From: an uncultured Prevotella sp.
Lineage (GTDB): Bacteria; Bacteroidota; Bacteroidia; Bacteroidales; Bacteroidaceae
DNA: 64,000 bases
Direction: 5' to 3'
Assembly: GCA_900545525.1 (NCBI GenBank)
Contig: UQZX01000007.1
Location: 1-64,000, forward strand
Part shown: positions 9,835 through 20,111 of the stretch, piece after piece
Layout of the letters: each line of letters begins with the position of its first letter
How positions within the stretch are numbered: position 1 is the stretch's first letter
Translations under genes and position numbers: made by a program
Notes under the pieces: model-generated
Database searches by the model: none
Seen by the model: the letters and a program-made list of their open reading frames with translations, nothing else
Told to the model about the DNA's origin: nothing

Positions 9835-12800
9835 ATGTCTGGTAATTTAAAAACTTTACGAGTTGCGCTCCTGTGCCTCTTCGCCCTCATGGGCGTGAGC
9901 CTGTCCGCGCAGACTGTTAAGGGAAACGTGAAGGACAGCAGTGGCGAGCCGGTGATAGGCGCCACGGTCCAGGAGAAGGGAACGAAGAACATCGTGGCGA
10001 CAGACCTCGACGGAAACTTCTCCATCAGCCTTACCTCGGGCAAGCAGCTTCAGATTTCGTACATCGGTATGAAGACGAAGACTGTCAGCGTTGCCGGTAA
10101 GACGAGTGTAAACGTGACGATGGAAGACGAGGCTACGGGGCTTAACGACGTCGTCGTCATCGGTTATGGTTCTGTCCGCAAGAAAGATTTGACCGGTTCT
10201 GTAGCAACCGTCAAGGGAGGCGAGCTGAACAAGGTGCCTACTCCGAATATCGCAGAGGCTCTTACGGGTAAGCTCTCCGGTGTGAACGTAACTACCACCG
10301 ACGGTTCTCCCGATGCAGAAATCCTTATCCGAGTTCGTGGAGGCGGCTCAATCACCGGTGACAACTCACCGCTTTATGTCATCGACGGCTTCCCTGCAGA
10401 CAACCTGAACGATATTTCGTCTAACGATATCGAGGACATCACGGTACTTAAGGATGCGTCTTCTACGGCTATCTATGGTGCACGCGGTGCAAACGGCGTT
10501 ATCCTCGTTACAACAAAAAATGCCAAGGCTGGCAAGACACGCGTATCGTACAACGCATTCCTCCAGACAAAGAGGGTATCAACGCGTCTCGATGCGATGA
10601 ACACATACGACTATGTAATGAGTAACTACGAGTATGCACTGCTTAGAGGTGAAAGCGCTGTAAACAGTTTTGAAAAGAACTTCGGCGTGTATGACGACCT
10701 TGACCTTTACAAGAAGGTTGCAGCCATTGACTGGCAGGACGACATGTTCGGTGCGAACGTACTGACACAGCAGCACAACGTAAGCCTCAACGGCGGTACA
10801 GAGAAAACAAACTTTTCACTCAGCGGAACATACGATTACAACGGCGGTCTTATGCCGCAGAACGATTTCAGCCGCTACTCATTCCTCCTCAAGCTGAATC
10901 ATCAGATTAACAAGAACCTCAAGTTTACATTCAACGCACGTGTAAGCGATCAGGAAGTAAACGGTTCTGGTACTCAGGGCGGGAACTACAAGATACGTAC
11001 GTCTCAGGCTATCACCTCCGTAGCGACAAAGGGTCTGCAGGATTTTATCACGCCTGACTTCAGCTCTATGTCTGATGAGGAATATCAGGAATATCTCAAC
11101 AGCCAGATGACGTTGTCGGAACAGGCAGCACGTTACTGGAGAAAGCGCGAACAGCGCAGGTTCCAGTTTAATGCCGGTCTTGACTGGACCATCATAAAGG
11201 GATTGAAACTGCACGTTGAAGGCGGTTACGGCTATGGCTTTAACGAGACAAAGAACTGGTGGGGTGCAACAACGACAAATGCATCTTATGTAGGCGGACA
11301 GCCTCTTGCCGAATGGACAAAACAGAACACACGCAGCATGCGCGAGGCGGTGACTCTTACATACGACTTCCGTCTGAACAAAGTTCATCACTTCAATACG
11401 ATGATTGGTCAGGAAATGCAGAGCAACCAGTCTGACGACAGCTATATGTACGGCACACGTTACAGCAAGGACTGGACAGCTGACCAAGTATTTGCGAACT
11501 TCGGTCTCGGTTCAGGCGTAACGACAATCAAGTCTACAATAGACCCTGACAATAACCTGGCATCTTTCTTCGGACGTATCAATTACGACTTCAAAGACAG
11601 ATATCTCTTCACATTCACAGCAAGACGCGACGGCAGTTCGAAGTTCTCAAAAGGCAACCAGTGGGGTTTCTTCCCTGCTGCAGCAGCTTCTTGGCGTATC
11701 ATCGAAGAGCCTTGGATGCAGGATGTAAAGAAAGTTCTTTCCAACTTGAAACTCCGTGTATCTTACGGTGAGGCGGGCAATAACCGCATAGCAAGCAGTC
11801 TGTACAAAGTTGTATATTCTGCAAACAGCGGCAGCAAGTTCTATGGTGTGGGCGAAGTGATGAACAACCACCTCACAACAGGAAAGGCTCTTGCCAACCC
11901 CAACCTTACATGGGAGACTACTATCACACGTAACATCGGTCTTGACTTCGGTCTGTTCAACGAGAAGATAAACGGTAGCATCGAATATTACTGGAACTCA
12001 ACAAAGGATCTGCTTATCGAACACAACATCACAGCTCCCGGTTATGAAACAGTATATGAAAACTCTGCAAAGACTTCGAACAAAGGTATCGACATGACGT
12101 TGAATGTAAACTTCATAAACAAGTCGGACTTTACGCTTGACGGATATTTCAACATAAACTTCAACAAGTCAAAGGTTGACGGACTTGCAAACGGTCTTAC
12201 CGAAATGCCGTTTAAGAGCGGTTGGGCTGGTACAGACAACAAAAACCAGGAAGACTACATCGTACGCATAGGTGACCCGATAGGTCTTGTTTATGGCTGG
12301 CAGACAGACGGATACTACACCACTTCTGACTTTGCTTCATACGATGCGGCTACCAATAAATACACTCTGAATGAAGGCGTTCCGACAACATCTCTGCTCG
12401 GCGGCGCAATAGGCATACGCCCCGGTACACTGAAACTGCGTGATATCAGCGGTCCGGAAGGAAAGCCAGATGGCATCGTAGACAACTACGACCGTACAAT
12501 CATCGGTGACACCAATCCTAAATGCACCGGAGGTTTCGGTCTGTCGGCTACATATAAAGGCTTTGACCTTGCCGCAAACTTCACGTTCTCTGTAGGCAAC
12601 GACATATACAATGCCAATAAGATTGCATCATCACAGAGATATCGCAGCGGTACATATCCCAACATGCTCGACTTCATGCGCCAGGCAAACAGCTATTCTT
12701 ACATGAACCCGGAAACGGGCGAACTTTTGTCGTCACTTGAAGACCTTGCTTACTGGAATGAAGGCGGAAATGGAATGGGCGCAAAACAATACTGGTCACC

Positions 12801-13110
12801 GTTCTCCATGGGCGATGCCGTTGTACTTCCCACGGACTGGGCTCTTGAGGATGCTTCGTTCCTGCGTCTGCAAAGCGTAACTCTCGGATATACACTTCCG
12901 CAGGTTCTTACACGCAAGGTCGGCGTACAGCGTTGCCGTTTCTACGTAACTGCATCCAACCTGTTCTGTATAACAAGCTATACAGGATACGACCCAGAAG
13001 TAAGCTCTTATGCAAGAAACAGCTCTTATTCAGGACTGACACCGGGTATAGACTACTCTTCTTATCCCAAGAGCCGTGCATTTACATTCGGTTTAAACCT
13101 TACATTATAA
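9835..13110 (+). CDS. SusC/RagA-like TonB-dependent outer-membrane transporter
   Basis: 1091 aa. A signal peptide ends near SLSAQ. The carboxypeptidase-D-like domain (about 27-110) is nearly identical to that of the divergent susC. The plug starts at DVVVIGYGSVRKKD and carries VRGGGSI, LYVIDGFP and ARGANGVILVTTK. A long barrel ends FGLNLTL. The first gene of a susC-susD-lipoprotein operon, it is followed by susD after 23 bp. The barrel sequence differs from the divergent copy, suggesting a different oligosaccharide. The 24 bp before the ATG and the first 31 coding bases are identical to the partial gene at the window start. Confidence 0.95.
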   Translation: MSGNLKTLRVALLCLFALMGVSLSAQTVKGNVKDSSGEPVIGATVQEKGTKNIVATDLDGNFSISLTSGKQLQISYIGMKTKTVSVAGKTSVNVTMEDEATGLNDVVVIGYGSVRKKDLTGSVATVKGGELNKVPTPNIAEALTGKLSGVNVTTTDGSPDAEILIRVRGGGSITGDNSPLYVIDGFPADNLNDISSNDIEDITVLKDASSTAIYGARGANGVILVTTKNAKAGKTRVSYNAFLQTKRVSTRLDAMNTYDYVMSNYEYALLRGESAVNSFEKNFGVYDDLDLYKKVAAIDWQDDMFGANVLTQQHNVSLNGGTEKTNFSLSGTYDYNGGLMPQNDFSRYSFLLKLNHQINKNLKFTFNARVSDQEVNGSGTQGGNYKIRTSQAITSVATKGLQDFITPDFSSMSDEEYQEYLNSQMTLSEQAARYWRKREQRRFQFNAGLDWTIIKGLKLHVEGGYGYGFNETKNWWGATTTNASYVGGQPLAEWTKQNTRSMREAVTLTYDFRLNKVHHFNTMIGQEMQSNQSDDSYMYGTRYSKDWTADQVFANFGLGSGVTTIKSTIDPDNNLASFFGRINYDFKDRYLFTFTARRDGSSKFSKGNQWGFFPAAAASWRIIEEPWMQDVKKVLSNLKLRVSYGEAGNNRIASSLYKVVYSANSGSKFYGVGEVMNNHLTTGKALANPNLTWETTITRNIGLDFGLFNEKINGSIEYYWNSTKDLLIEHNITAPGYETVYENSAKTSNKGIDMTLNVNFINKSDFTLDGYFNINFNKSKVDGLANGLTEMPFKSGWAGTDNKNQEDYIVRIGDPIGLVYGWQTDGYYTTSDFASYDAATNKYTLNEGVPTTSLLGGAIGIRPGTLKLRDISGPEGKPDGIVDNYDRTIIGDTNPKCTGGFGLSATYKGFDLAANFTFSVGNDIYNANKIASSQRYRSGTYPNMLDFMRQANSYSYMNPETGELLSSLEDLAYWNEGGNGMGAKQYWSPFSMGDAVVLPTDWALEDASFLRLQSVTLGYTLPQVLTRKVGVQRCRFYVTASNLFCITSYTGYDPEVSSYARNSSYSGLTPGIDYSSYPKSRAFTFGLNLTL

Positions 13111-13133
13111 TAACTTAAAGACTTTAGATAGAA

Positions 13134-15362
13134 ATGAAATATTTAAGATATATATCATTGGCTTTTGCCGGCATGCTGGGATTGTCGTCATGCAGCGATT
13201 TTCTCGATGTGGAATCACCGTCGCAGCAGGATCCGGACTTTGTGTTCAGCAACACAAATGATGCGACACAGGTACTGAACGGTGCGTATGCTTTGTTTGG
13301 AGAAGACCCGTTCACATCGCGTATGTCATGCGTATGGATGCAGAATACCGATGTGGAAGCATACGGTCCGTCTGCAGGACGTCCCAACACAGCTCACCGT
13401 TCGGACATTTGGGCACTGCAGGCATCTGAAGATGCATCATTCGCAGATATCTACAGAGCATGGAACAACAACCTGCTTGCCGTAGACCGTGCCAATCAGG
13501 TGATAGAAGGAGCAAATGCAAGCGCATTGGCAGAAGACTCGGAAATGAAACAGATAAAAGGTGAGGCTGTATGTCTCAAGGCAACACGCTACCTTATGCT
13601 GTGCAACTTTTGGGGAGACGTACCTTATTTTGATGTCCCCGCTAAATTCGGAGAAGAACTTGACAAACCGCGTACAGACAAGTTTATTGTCTACAGCAAG
13701 ATTTTGCAAGAACTTGTCGATGTGGAAAACGGAATGAAATTCTCTGATGTAAACACTGGCGGTATTGAACGTATGAACCGCGACTATGCGTTAGGACTTA
13801 TTGCAAAAATCGCACTGTTCCGTGCAGGATATGCCAAGACTGTGGACAATCAGATGAAACGTGCCGATGAATATCTTGACGTAACGAGTAACGAAGAGCT
13901 GGCCGTTACCTACACTGACCTCAGCGGCAACACCGTTACGGCACGTACCTATAAGGACTACTACCAGATGGCAAAAAACTATGCACAGAAACTCGTTAAT
14001 CTCAAGCCACGCGAATTGCGCGCCGATTTCGGTTCTATATTCATGGACCAGAATGAATACAGGGTTGTAAACAATGACGAGGTGCTATATGAAGTTGCAT
14101 TCACTGAGTCACGAGGTGGCGATGTAGGCTGGTGCATCGGCGTAACAAACACCAACAGCAAGAAAGGCAACGGTAACACGACTAATCAGGTTGGCTTCAC
14201 ACCTATATATTATATGTCGTTTGCCGATAATGATGCACGCCGTGACGTGACTTGCTCGTGGTGGAGCCATGACAACGACACAATTGCAATGGCATCAAAC
14301 GTAAACTCACTGAATGTCGGCAAATGGGACCGTGCACTCGCAACGAAAGAGCTCGGTGTTGAGTCGTCTAAGGGAACAGGTATAAACTGGCCTATGATGC
14401 GCTACTCTGACGTCCTGCTGATGCTTGCAGAGGCAGAGAACGAACTTAACGGACCGACAGCCCTCGCAAAGGAAATGCTTACAAAGGTACGTGCGCGTGC
14501 TTTTGCTAACAGTCCGGAGTACAGCAAAGACGTCACTGAATATGTAGAGAACGTATCCACCGACCAGACAAAGTTCTTCAACGCTATCGTAGATGAGCGT
14601 GCATGGGAGTTCGGCGGAGAGTGTCTGCGCCGTTTCGACCTTATACGCTGGAACCTTTACGGACAGAAAATCAACGAATGTGTAAAAGCTATGCACGACT
14701 GGGGCATCGCATCTACATCGGATTTCTGGGATGTCATGGAGGATGGAACTATAGTAATCAAGCCTGAAGCTGAAACTATAATAGCACAGAATCCCGATGT
14801 TCAGAAATATCTTGGATGGGCAGATGTTGTTTACTACAAGATTGAGAACTCTGGTACAGCTAATGAGAAAGCTGCAATAAAGAGACTGAATCCAAAGTAC
14901 AGGGTTACTGAGGAAGAAGCGCTTGAAAACGGTTACAAACTGAACAAAAAGTGGGGGAGCAACCTTGTTTCAAACGTAACAACCTACGAATACAACGGAG
15001 TTACATACACCAAGTGCGAGAAGACAACCAACAATGCAGAAGGAACTGCAAAATATGTGCTCAGCGGTGGTAATGCAGAACCTAAGACCACAACCGTTGA
15101 AGTTCCGGTAACCGACATACCTGGAATAACACGTATCCGCACATACCGTGAAGGTGATGCAGTGGCAAGAATGTTCCGAGGATACACTGGCGGCGGTACA
15201 GGACAGGGAACAGGACCGGTTCCTTATCTTTTCCCTATCGGAACGACAACACTGACTTCAAGCTCTGTTCTCAACAACGACGGCTACGGATTCTCTTCAA
15301 CATATACGGGAGATGATGTTCCGGTTGTTTTCGGTACAATATCTAACCCTGAATATAAATAA
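13134..15362 (+). CDS. SusD/RagB-like outer-membrane lipoprotein
   Basis: 742 aa, longer than most SusD proteins. The lipobox LSSC has Cys20 followed by SDFLDVES. SusD features include RANQVIEGANA, GEAVCLKATRYLMLCNFWGDVPYFD, WPMMRYSDVLLMLAEAENEL, DERAWEFGGECLRRFDLIRWN and the ending YLFPIGT...LNNDGYG. An extra segment of roughly 130 residues lies between the RFDLIRWN block and the C-terminal motif. It contains YKLNKKWGSNLVSN and GYTGGGTGQG, and explains the extra length compared with the 627-aa SusD at 1755. It pairs with the upstream susC for oligosaccharide capture. Confidence 0.93.
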   Translation: MKYLRYISLAFAGMLGLSSCSDFLDVESPSQQDPDFVFSNTNDATQVLNGAYALFGEDPFTSRMSCVWMQNTDVEAYGPSAGRPNTAHRSDIWALQASEDASFADIYRAWNNNLLAVDRANQVIEGANASALAEDSEMKQIKGEAVCLKATRYLMLCNFWGDVPYFDVPAKFGEELDKPRTDKFIVYSKILQELVDVENGMKFSDVNTGGIERMNRDYALGLIAKIALFRAGYAKTVDNQMKRADEYLDVTSNEELAVTYTDLSGNTVTARTYKDYYQMAKNYAQKLVNLKPRELRADFGSIFMDQNEYRVVNNDEVLYEVAFTESRGGDVGWCIGVTNTNSKKGNGNTTNQVGFTPIYYMSFADNDARRDVTCSWWSHDNDTIAMASNVNSLNVGKWDRALATKELGVESSKGTGINWPMMRYSDVLLMLAEAENELNGPTALAKEMLTKVRARAFANSPEYSKDVTEYVENVSTDQTKFFNAIVDERAWEFGGECLRRFDLIRWNLYGQKINECVKAMHDWGIASTSDFWDVMEDGTIVIKPEAETIIAQNPDVQKYLGWADVVYYKIENSGTANEKAAIKRLNPKYRVTEEEALENGYKLNKKWGSNLVSNVTTYEYNGVTYTKCEKTTNNAEGTAKYVLSGGNAEPKTTTVEVPVTDIPGITRIRTYREGDAVARMFRGYTGGGTGQGTGPVPYLFPIGTTTLTSSSVLNNDGYGFSSTYTGDDVPVVFGTISNPEYK

Positions 15363-15380
15363 TAAAACGTGACAAGCTTT

Positions 15381-17060
15381 ATGAAAACTATATTAAATAA
15401 ATTGCTTCTTATAGCCGTTGCGTCTTTGGGATTTGTCACTTTAGTAAGCTGCAGTGACGATGACGACGCGACACTTGACAGACTGTTCCGTCCTATATTG
15501 AAAGACGTCGTGACTGGTCTTGGCGCAGAAAACAAGCCATATATGACATTGGAATGGGACAAGTATGCTTCAGCAAACATGTATGTAGCAAGGATTGAAA
15601 GTACAGACGGTAAGGACGTAAAAGAAATTACAACTGAAGAAAACACCTGTACGTTCAACGACCTTGCATACGACCAGGACTATAACGTGTATATATATTC
15701 GATGAATACGGAAACAGGGTTGCAATCGAAAGAATATACGACTATTGCTACAACACCTGACCTGCCTACGTTGCTCGCAAATATATCTACAAGCAACATC
15801 ATCGATACACAGGTTCGTGTTAAATGGAGTGACGGTGCTGTATACGATTCTTTGGCAGTTGTAAACGACCTTACAAACGAGTTGGCAGCATATCATCTGG
15901 TAACTCCTGAGGATCTTACAGCCGAGAATGTTATAATACGCAACCTTGAACCAAGCACGGCATACCGCGTGGAGGCTTATTTGGACAAGGCTTATCAGGG
16001 AAAGAAACGTTTTACAACGGCAGCTTCTGAAAACTATGAAGGTACGGTAATAGACCTGCGTTCAATGACAGAAGAAGAGAGTTACAAATGGTTCTCTATG
16101 AGCAGCACCTCAGAATATGAGAATGCCATAGATTCACTTGTGAAGACTTATCCCGATCAGGACATAACAATTGTATTCCAAGGTGGTGTGAAATACCGTA
16201 TACCCACAGTCAACATACCTTCTACAACAGGTAAGATAAAGTTTGTAACCGGTCTTACTCTCTCAGGAAATGCAGAGTTCTGTGTAACCGGCAGCATGGC
16301 TGTGGCATCGAATGCAAATGTAAATGAGCTGGCTTTTGACAAGATATCATTCATCGATGATGAGAGCAAGCCTAAGACAAGCAGCAACTACGGAGGTACA
16401 TATCTGTTCAACTTCAACCAAGCCAATGCTACATGCGGAAAGATAAACATTAAGGACAGTGAGATAAAGTATAAGCGCGGTGTATGCCGTATACAGACAA
16501 CTGCTTCTATTGATGAGTTCTGCATAGACAACTGTATAGTCGACTCTATCGGCGGATATGGTATAACCAATGCGGACAATGCAAACGCTCTGATAAACAA
16601 CGTTGTTGTAAAGAACTCCACGTTATCCAACTGTGCACTCGTATTCGTTGCGACCAAGGGTCCGGACTTCAAATCAGTAACAGTTGAGAACTGTACCTTT
16701 GTATACAGCGTAGCCAAGAGCCGTTATTTGTTCAACTTCAAGGGCAAGTCTGTAGCAGACGGAATAGTACTGAAGAACTGCCTGTTCGGTGTTACAGGAG
16801 AAACTCCTAAGAAGCTTTCTGATGCTTTCTCCGGTTGGGTAGGAAACACTGTTCCTGAAGCCAGCGGACTATATTTTACAAATGACCTCAAATGGAAGAT
16901 GACAACGGCTGAACCTCCAGAACCGGAAGCGCAGTTTGACGGTATAACCTTGTCTACCGACACCAAAGGCACATTTGCAAATCCTGAAACAGGCGATTTC
17001 AGAATAATAAACACGGCAGAACTGAAGGATTCACATCCTGGTGACCCGCGCTGGTATTAA
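15381..17060 (+). CDS. Surface lipoprotein with FN3-like domains and beta-helix (DUF4957/DUF5123 type)
   Basis: 559 aa from the ATG at 15381. An in-frame GTG at 15369 would add MTSF but lies only 6 nt after the susD stop and gives a poorer signal peptide. The lipobox VSC is followed by SDDDD, a strong surface-export style acidic run. FN3-like segments (about 35-210) precede a beta-helix-like region (about 240-550) ending HPGDPRWY, much like the RWNP end of its counterpart at 149. The two proteins are paralogues at the same operon position, so each susC/susD pair has its own accessory binder. A catalytic role was not recognised. Confidence 0.83.
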   Translation: MKTILNKLLLIAVASLGFVTLVSCSDDDDATLDRLFRPILKDVVTGLGAENKPYMTLEWDKYASANMYVARIESTDGKDVKEITTEENTCTFNDLAYDQDYNVYIYSMNTETGLQSKEYTTIATTPDLPTLLANISTSNIIDTQVRVKWSDGAVYDSLAVVNDLTNELAAYHLVTPEDLTAENVIIRNLEPSTAYRVEAYLDKAYQGKKRFTTAASENYEGTVIDLRSMTEEESYKWFSMSSTSEYENAIDSLVKTYPDQDITIVFQGGVKYRIPTVNIPSTTGKIKFVTGLTLSGNAEFCVTGSMAVASNANVNELAFDKISFIDDESKPKTSSNYGGTYLFNFNQANATCGKINIKDSEIKYKRGVCRIQTTASIDEFCIDNCIVDSIGGYGITNADNANALINNVVVKNSTLSNCALVFVATKGPDFKSVTVENCTFVYSVAKSRYLFNFKGKSVADGIVLKNCLFGVTGETPKKLSDAFSGWVGNTVPEASGLYFTNDLKWKMTTAEPPEPEAQFDGITLSTDTKGTFANPETGDFRIINTAELKDSHPGDPRWY

Positions 17061-17081
17061 TATTTACAAGCAAACACAAAC

Positions 17082-17113
17082 AAAGGGCAGGCTATCATTA
17101 TGCCTGCCCTTTC
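17082..17113 (+). terminator. Intrinsic terminator after the plus-strand susC operon
   Basis: AAAGGGCAGGC and GCCTGCCCTTT form a perfect 11-bp stem around a 9-nt loop, followed by TCTATT. It lies 21 bp after the lipoprotein stop and separates the operon from the next gene. Confidence 0.8.
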
Positions 17114-17163
17114 TATTCAACAGACATTAGAATACAACACATATCAGTCTATCTCCAATTAAT

Positions 17164-17811
17164 ATGAATTCAATAAATATCCGCCACCTCTATATATACA
17201 TGACAGTCTTTGCAATTTTAATTGCGGGATGCAGTAAGGACAGGAAACAAGAAACATGGAAAAAGCATACGGAAACAGAGAACATAAAGACAAATAACAA
17301 GCATGATAACAGTAAAACAACCCTAAAACTTGTATATGATATACCCTGGGGTATACCTGAAGACGGTTTCAATAAAATTACAACAGACATTATCAATACA
17401 GGAAAAAGGAATGACGGTTTTGTATATATCGGCGGAATGAAACTCAAACAAGACGGTATGAACGGATTTTTCGATATTGAAAATCACCTTGAAGGCATAC
17501 AGGCCGAATTCTCCGATTTTGTAATCGGAGAAGCTCCAGACTATTCTGACACTGAAAAACGAAGAATAAACGATATAATGAAAAAGCATAATGAGAAAAT
17601 TGCATTCATGATTTCTGCGATTACCGAAATAGCAGGAGCATATCAGGTATGTGGCTTTGATGAAGATGATACAGATTTTTATTTTGAAAACGGAACAAAT
17701 ATACTTGCTGAATGGATGACGGATACCGGTCGTATAACATTGCTGTCTTCAAACAAAAGTAATGGAACAGGTTGCCGGATGCATCTCATACTCGAGAGAC
17801 AAAAGAAATAA
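17164..17811 (+). CDS. Lipoprotein of unknown function
   Basis: 215 aa. A short hydrophobic segment ends in the lipobox IAGC (Cys24), followed by SKDRKQETWKK, a basic rather than acidic stretch. The mature part begins with a K-, T- and N-rich linker (about 30-55) and then a soluble domain with VYDIPWGIPEDGFN. No family was recognised. It follows the terminator of the susC operon by 50 bp, and no clear consensus promoter is visible in the gap. Codon use resembles its neighbours less than expected (more AT-rich), which may indicate separate acquisition. Confidence 0.7.
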   Translation: MNSINIRHLYIYMTVFAILIAGCSKDRKQETWKKHTETENIKTNNKHDNSKTTLKLVYDIPWGIPEDGFNKITTDIINTGKRNDGFVYIGGMKLKQDGMNGFFDIENHLEGIQAEFSDFVIGEAPDYSDTEKRRINDIMKKHNEKIAFMISAITEIAGAYQVCGFDEDDTDFYFENGTNILAEWMTDTGRITLLSSNKSNGTGCRMHLILERQKK

Positions 17812-17924
17812 TCTATAACATAGGAATTATTTATCTACAAAAAACAAAAACAGCATATTTTATCCAAAATATATGTATAAATGTATAAAAAGGGCATGAA
17901 AGGATGAATAGAACAAGGCTACAT

Positions 17925-17956
17925 TTTGTGTATAAATGGTAAAATAGCTATATTTG
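17925..17956 (+). promoter_or_regulatory. Promoter for the pectate lyase gene
   Basis: TTTG (17925-17928), a 20-nt spacer and TATATTTG (17949-17956) fit the Bacteroidota consensus. The predicted transcript has a leader of about 80 nt. The rest of the 17812-18042 gap is AT-rich and shows nothing else. Confidence 0.65.
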
Positions 17957-18042
17957 CATGATGTTATGCCATAAAATAAGCTTATTGCATAATAATCTAT
18001 TTGACTTTAAACAGACTTTACTAACAAGCTATAACAAATACA

Positions 18043-19857
18043 ATGAAAAAGAAACTTATAACAGCTGTCATGCTTCTTATCGGCATTATCATGCCGTATA
18101 TGGCACAGGCACAGACACCTGCTTTCCCCGGAGCCGAGGGATTCGGCATGTACACGACAGGAGGACGAGGGGGAAATGTCTATCATGTAACAACTCTTGA
18201 GGATGGAAGTCAAGAAGGAACGTTCCGCTGGGCCTGCAATAAGAGCGACAGGCGCACAATCGTATTCGATGTGTCTGGTACCATTCACCTCAAATCTGAA
18301 CTGAAGATGAGCCGTGGCAATGTCACCATTGCGGGACAGACTGCGCCAGGCGACGGTATCTGTATAGCCGATTATCCGTTCACGATTAATGCAGATAACG
18401 TCATCATACGCTTCATGCGCTTCCGTCTTGGCAATGAGGCATTAAAGACAAACAATAAAGCTCACGAAGGCGACGGCCTCGGAGGAATGGATAAAAAGAA
18501 TATAATCGTAGACCATTGTTCTGTCAGCTGGAGCATAGACGAATGCCTTTCGGTCTATGGAAGTCATGACATTACCGTACAATGGTGCATAGCTGCGCAA
18601 AGCCTTGTAAATGCCGGACACTCAAAAGGCTCACACGGATATGGCGGCAACTGGGGCGGCAGCGGTGCAAGTTATCATCACAACCTTGTGGCACATCACG
18701 GCAGCCGCACCCCACGCCTTGGTCCGCGTCCTGGCACACAGACTGACGAGCGCATGGATTACCGCAACAACGTGATTTACAACTTCGGCGGAAACGGATG
18801 TTACGGTGGCGAGGGCATGAACGTAAATATCGTTAACAACTACTACAAGCCCGGTGCAGCTACAGGTTCTGGAGCAAAAAAATACCGCCTTGCCGCACCT
18901 GGAATAAGAACGGTCGACTACTGTCTTAACAAGGGAACAACAATTGCAAACTATAACAGAGTTGCAGGGACAACTCTTAAGGAAAATGCTGTTACCGGTT
19001 CTTCTGACTATGGAAAGACCAATTACGTAACCATCAACGGAACACGATACGAGATAGACATGACCACAAACACTATCAACGTAAACGGTACAAAGGTGAC
19101 CGTTGCATGGAACGATTGGAAGGCTATGCTCCACAAGTGGGGCACATTCTATGTCGAGGGCAACTATAATCCGACGTCAGAAGCCATGAACAACGACAAC
19201 TTCAAATATGGAGTGGCTGCCCAGATAGCAAAAAGCGGCACTGATAAAGGCAACAATGACGGCACATATCCCGGTGATGACAAAGTGAAACTGACTACTC
19301 CCATCGAATATGTATATACCACCACACACTCTGCCGCAGATGCATACGAACGCGTGCTGTCATTTGCCGGAGCAAGCCTTCACAGGGATGCCCTTGACGA
19401 AGTTATCGTAAAGGATACACGCAACGGAGACATCACATACGGAAAGGATAAAAAAGGACTTATCGACAGTCAGGATGAATGCGGCGGATGGCCTGTCCTC
19501 AACAGCGAAGCGACACCTGCCGATACCGACGGAGACGGCATTCCGGACGCTTGGGAGGATGCTAACGGACTGGATAAGAACAATGCCGCTGACGGAAAAA
19601 CTGTTGGTGCTGACGGATATACAAACCTTGAGAAGTACATGAACAGCCTCGTTGCACACATCATGGAAGGCGGAAACGAGGGCGGAACGATGCTCAACGG
19701 CAGGCAGATATTCGGAGATCCGACAGGCATCAGCGACATAACAGTTGCCCCTAAGAAGGACAACAGGACATACAACCTGCAGGGCATAGAGGTCCAGAAC
19801 CCTACAAAACGCGGCATTTACATACGCAACGGAAAGAAAATCGTCATAAACAAATAA
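18043..19857 (+). CDS. Secreted pectate lyase, PL1-like, with C-terminal secretion-type tail
   Basis: 604 aa. A signal peptide (about 1-24, ending AQAQ) precedes AFPGAEGFGMYTTGGRGG, the typical start of Bacteroidota PL1 pectate lyases. Beta-helix strands follow. DHCSVSWSIDE (157-167) is a likely calcium-site region, and SRTPR (221-225) resembles the catalytic Arg loop of the family. Near 505-540 DTDGDGIPDAWED is a calcium-binding repeat of thrombospondin-3 type. The end, YNLQGIEV...GIYIRNGKK, matches the tail seen in two other proteins of this window. The enzyme should cleave homogalacturonan by beta-elimination. It has its own promoter and follows the susC/susD genes. Confidence 0.88.
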   Translation: MKKKLITAVMLLIGIIMPYMAQAQTPAFPGAEGFGMYTTGGRGGNVYHVTTLEDGSQEGTFRWACNKSDRRTIVFDVSGTIHLKSELKMSRGNVTIAGQTAPGDGICIADYPFTINADNVIIRFMRFRLGNEALKTNNKAHEGDGLGGMDKKNIIVDHCSVSWSIDECLSVYGSHDITVQWCIAAQSLVNAGHSKGSHGYGGNWGGSGASYHHNLVAHHGSRTPRLGPRPGTQTDERMDYRNNVIYNFGGNGCYGGEGMNVNIVNNYYKPGAATGSGAKKYRLAAPGIRTVDYCLNKGTTIANYNRVAGTTLKENAVTGSSDYGKTNYVTINGTRYEIDMTTNTINVNGTKVTVAWNDWKAMLHKWGTFYVEGNYNPTSEAMNNDNFKYGVAAQIAKSGTDKGNNDGTYPGDDKVKLTTPIEYVYTTTHSAADAYERVLSFAGASLHRDALDEVIVKDTRNGDITYGKDKKGLIDSQDECGGWPVLNSEATPADTDGDGIPDAWEDANGLDKNNAADGKTVGADGYTNLEKYMNSLVAHIMEGGNEGGTMLNGRQIFGDPTGISDITVAPKKDNRTYNLQGIEVQNPTKRGIYIRNGKKIVINK

Positions 19858-19962
19858 GCGCCAGCCATACCTGATAGCCGTTGCACGTGCCATGACGCAT
19901 CCCTGCATTATATGTACGGACCGGCGACGGCACCTCTGAACAGGGCAAGGACGCTACATCAT

Positions 19963-20058
19963 AAAAAGGTGGAATATTTATAACGCAAGGCAGAAAAGGA
20001 ACCATTTGTGTAAAAGACACAGTCAGCCGGCTGCCCGCAATAAATATTCCACCTTTTT
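19963..20058. terminator. Inverted repeat with long spacer between pectate lyase and GH3
   Basis: AAAAAGGTGGAATATTTA (19963-19980) and its reverse complement (20041-20058) enclose 60 bp. The right arm ends in a T-run, so it could terminate on the plus strand, and the left arm ends in a T-run on the minus strand. The spacer contains GCCGGCTG, a smaller palindrome. The remaining bases of the gap show no gene. Confidence 0.5.
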
Positions 20059-20111
20059 TATTCTACTATCCATCATATCCTTTAACGACAGCAAACAACA
20101 ATCTTAACTGT

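Noticed and set aside
15369..15380. GTG start for the lipoprotein gene
   Set aside because: The ATG at 15381 gives a normal lipoprotein signal, and the GTG lies only 6 nt after the susD stop.
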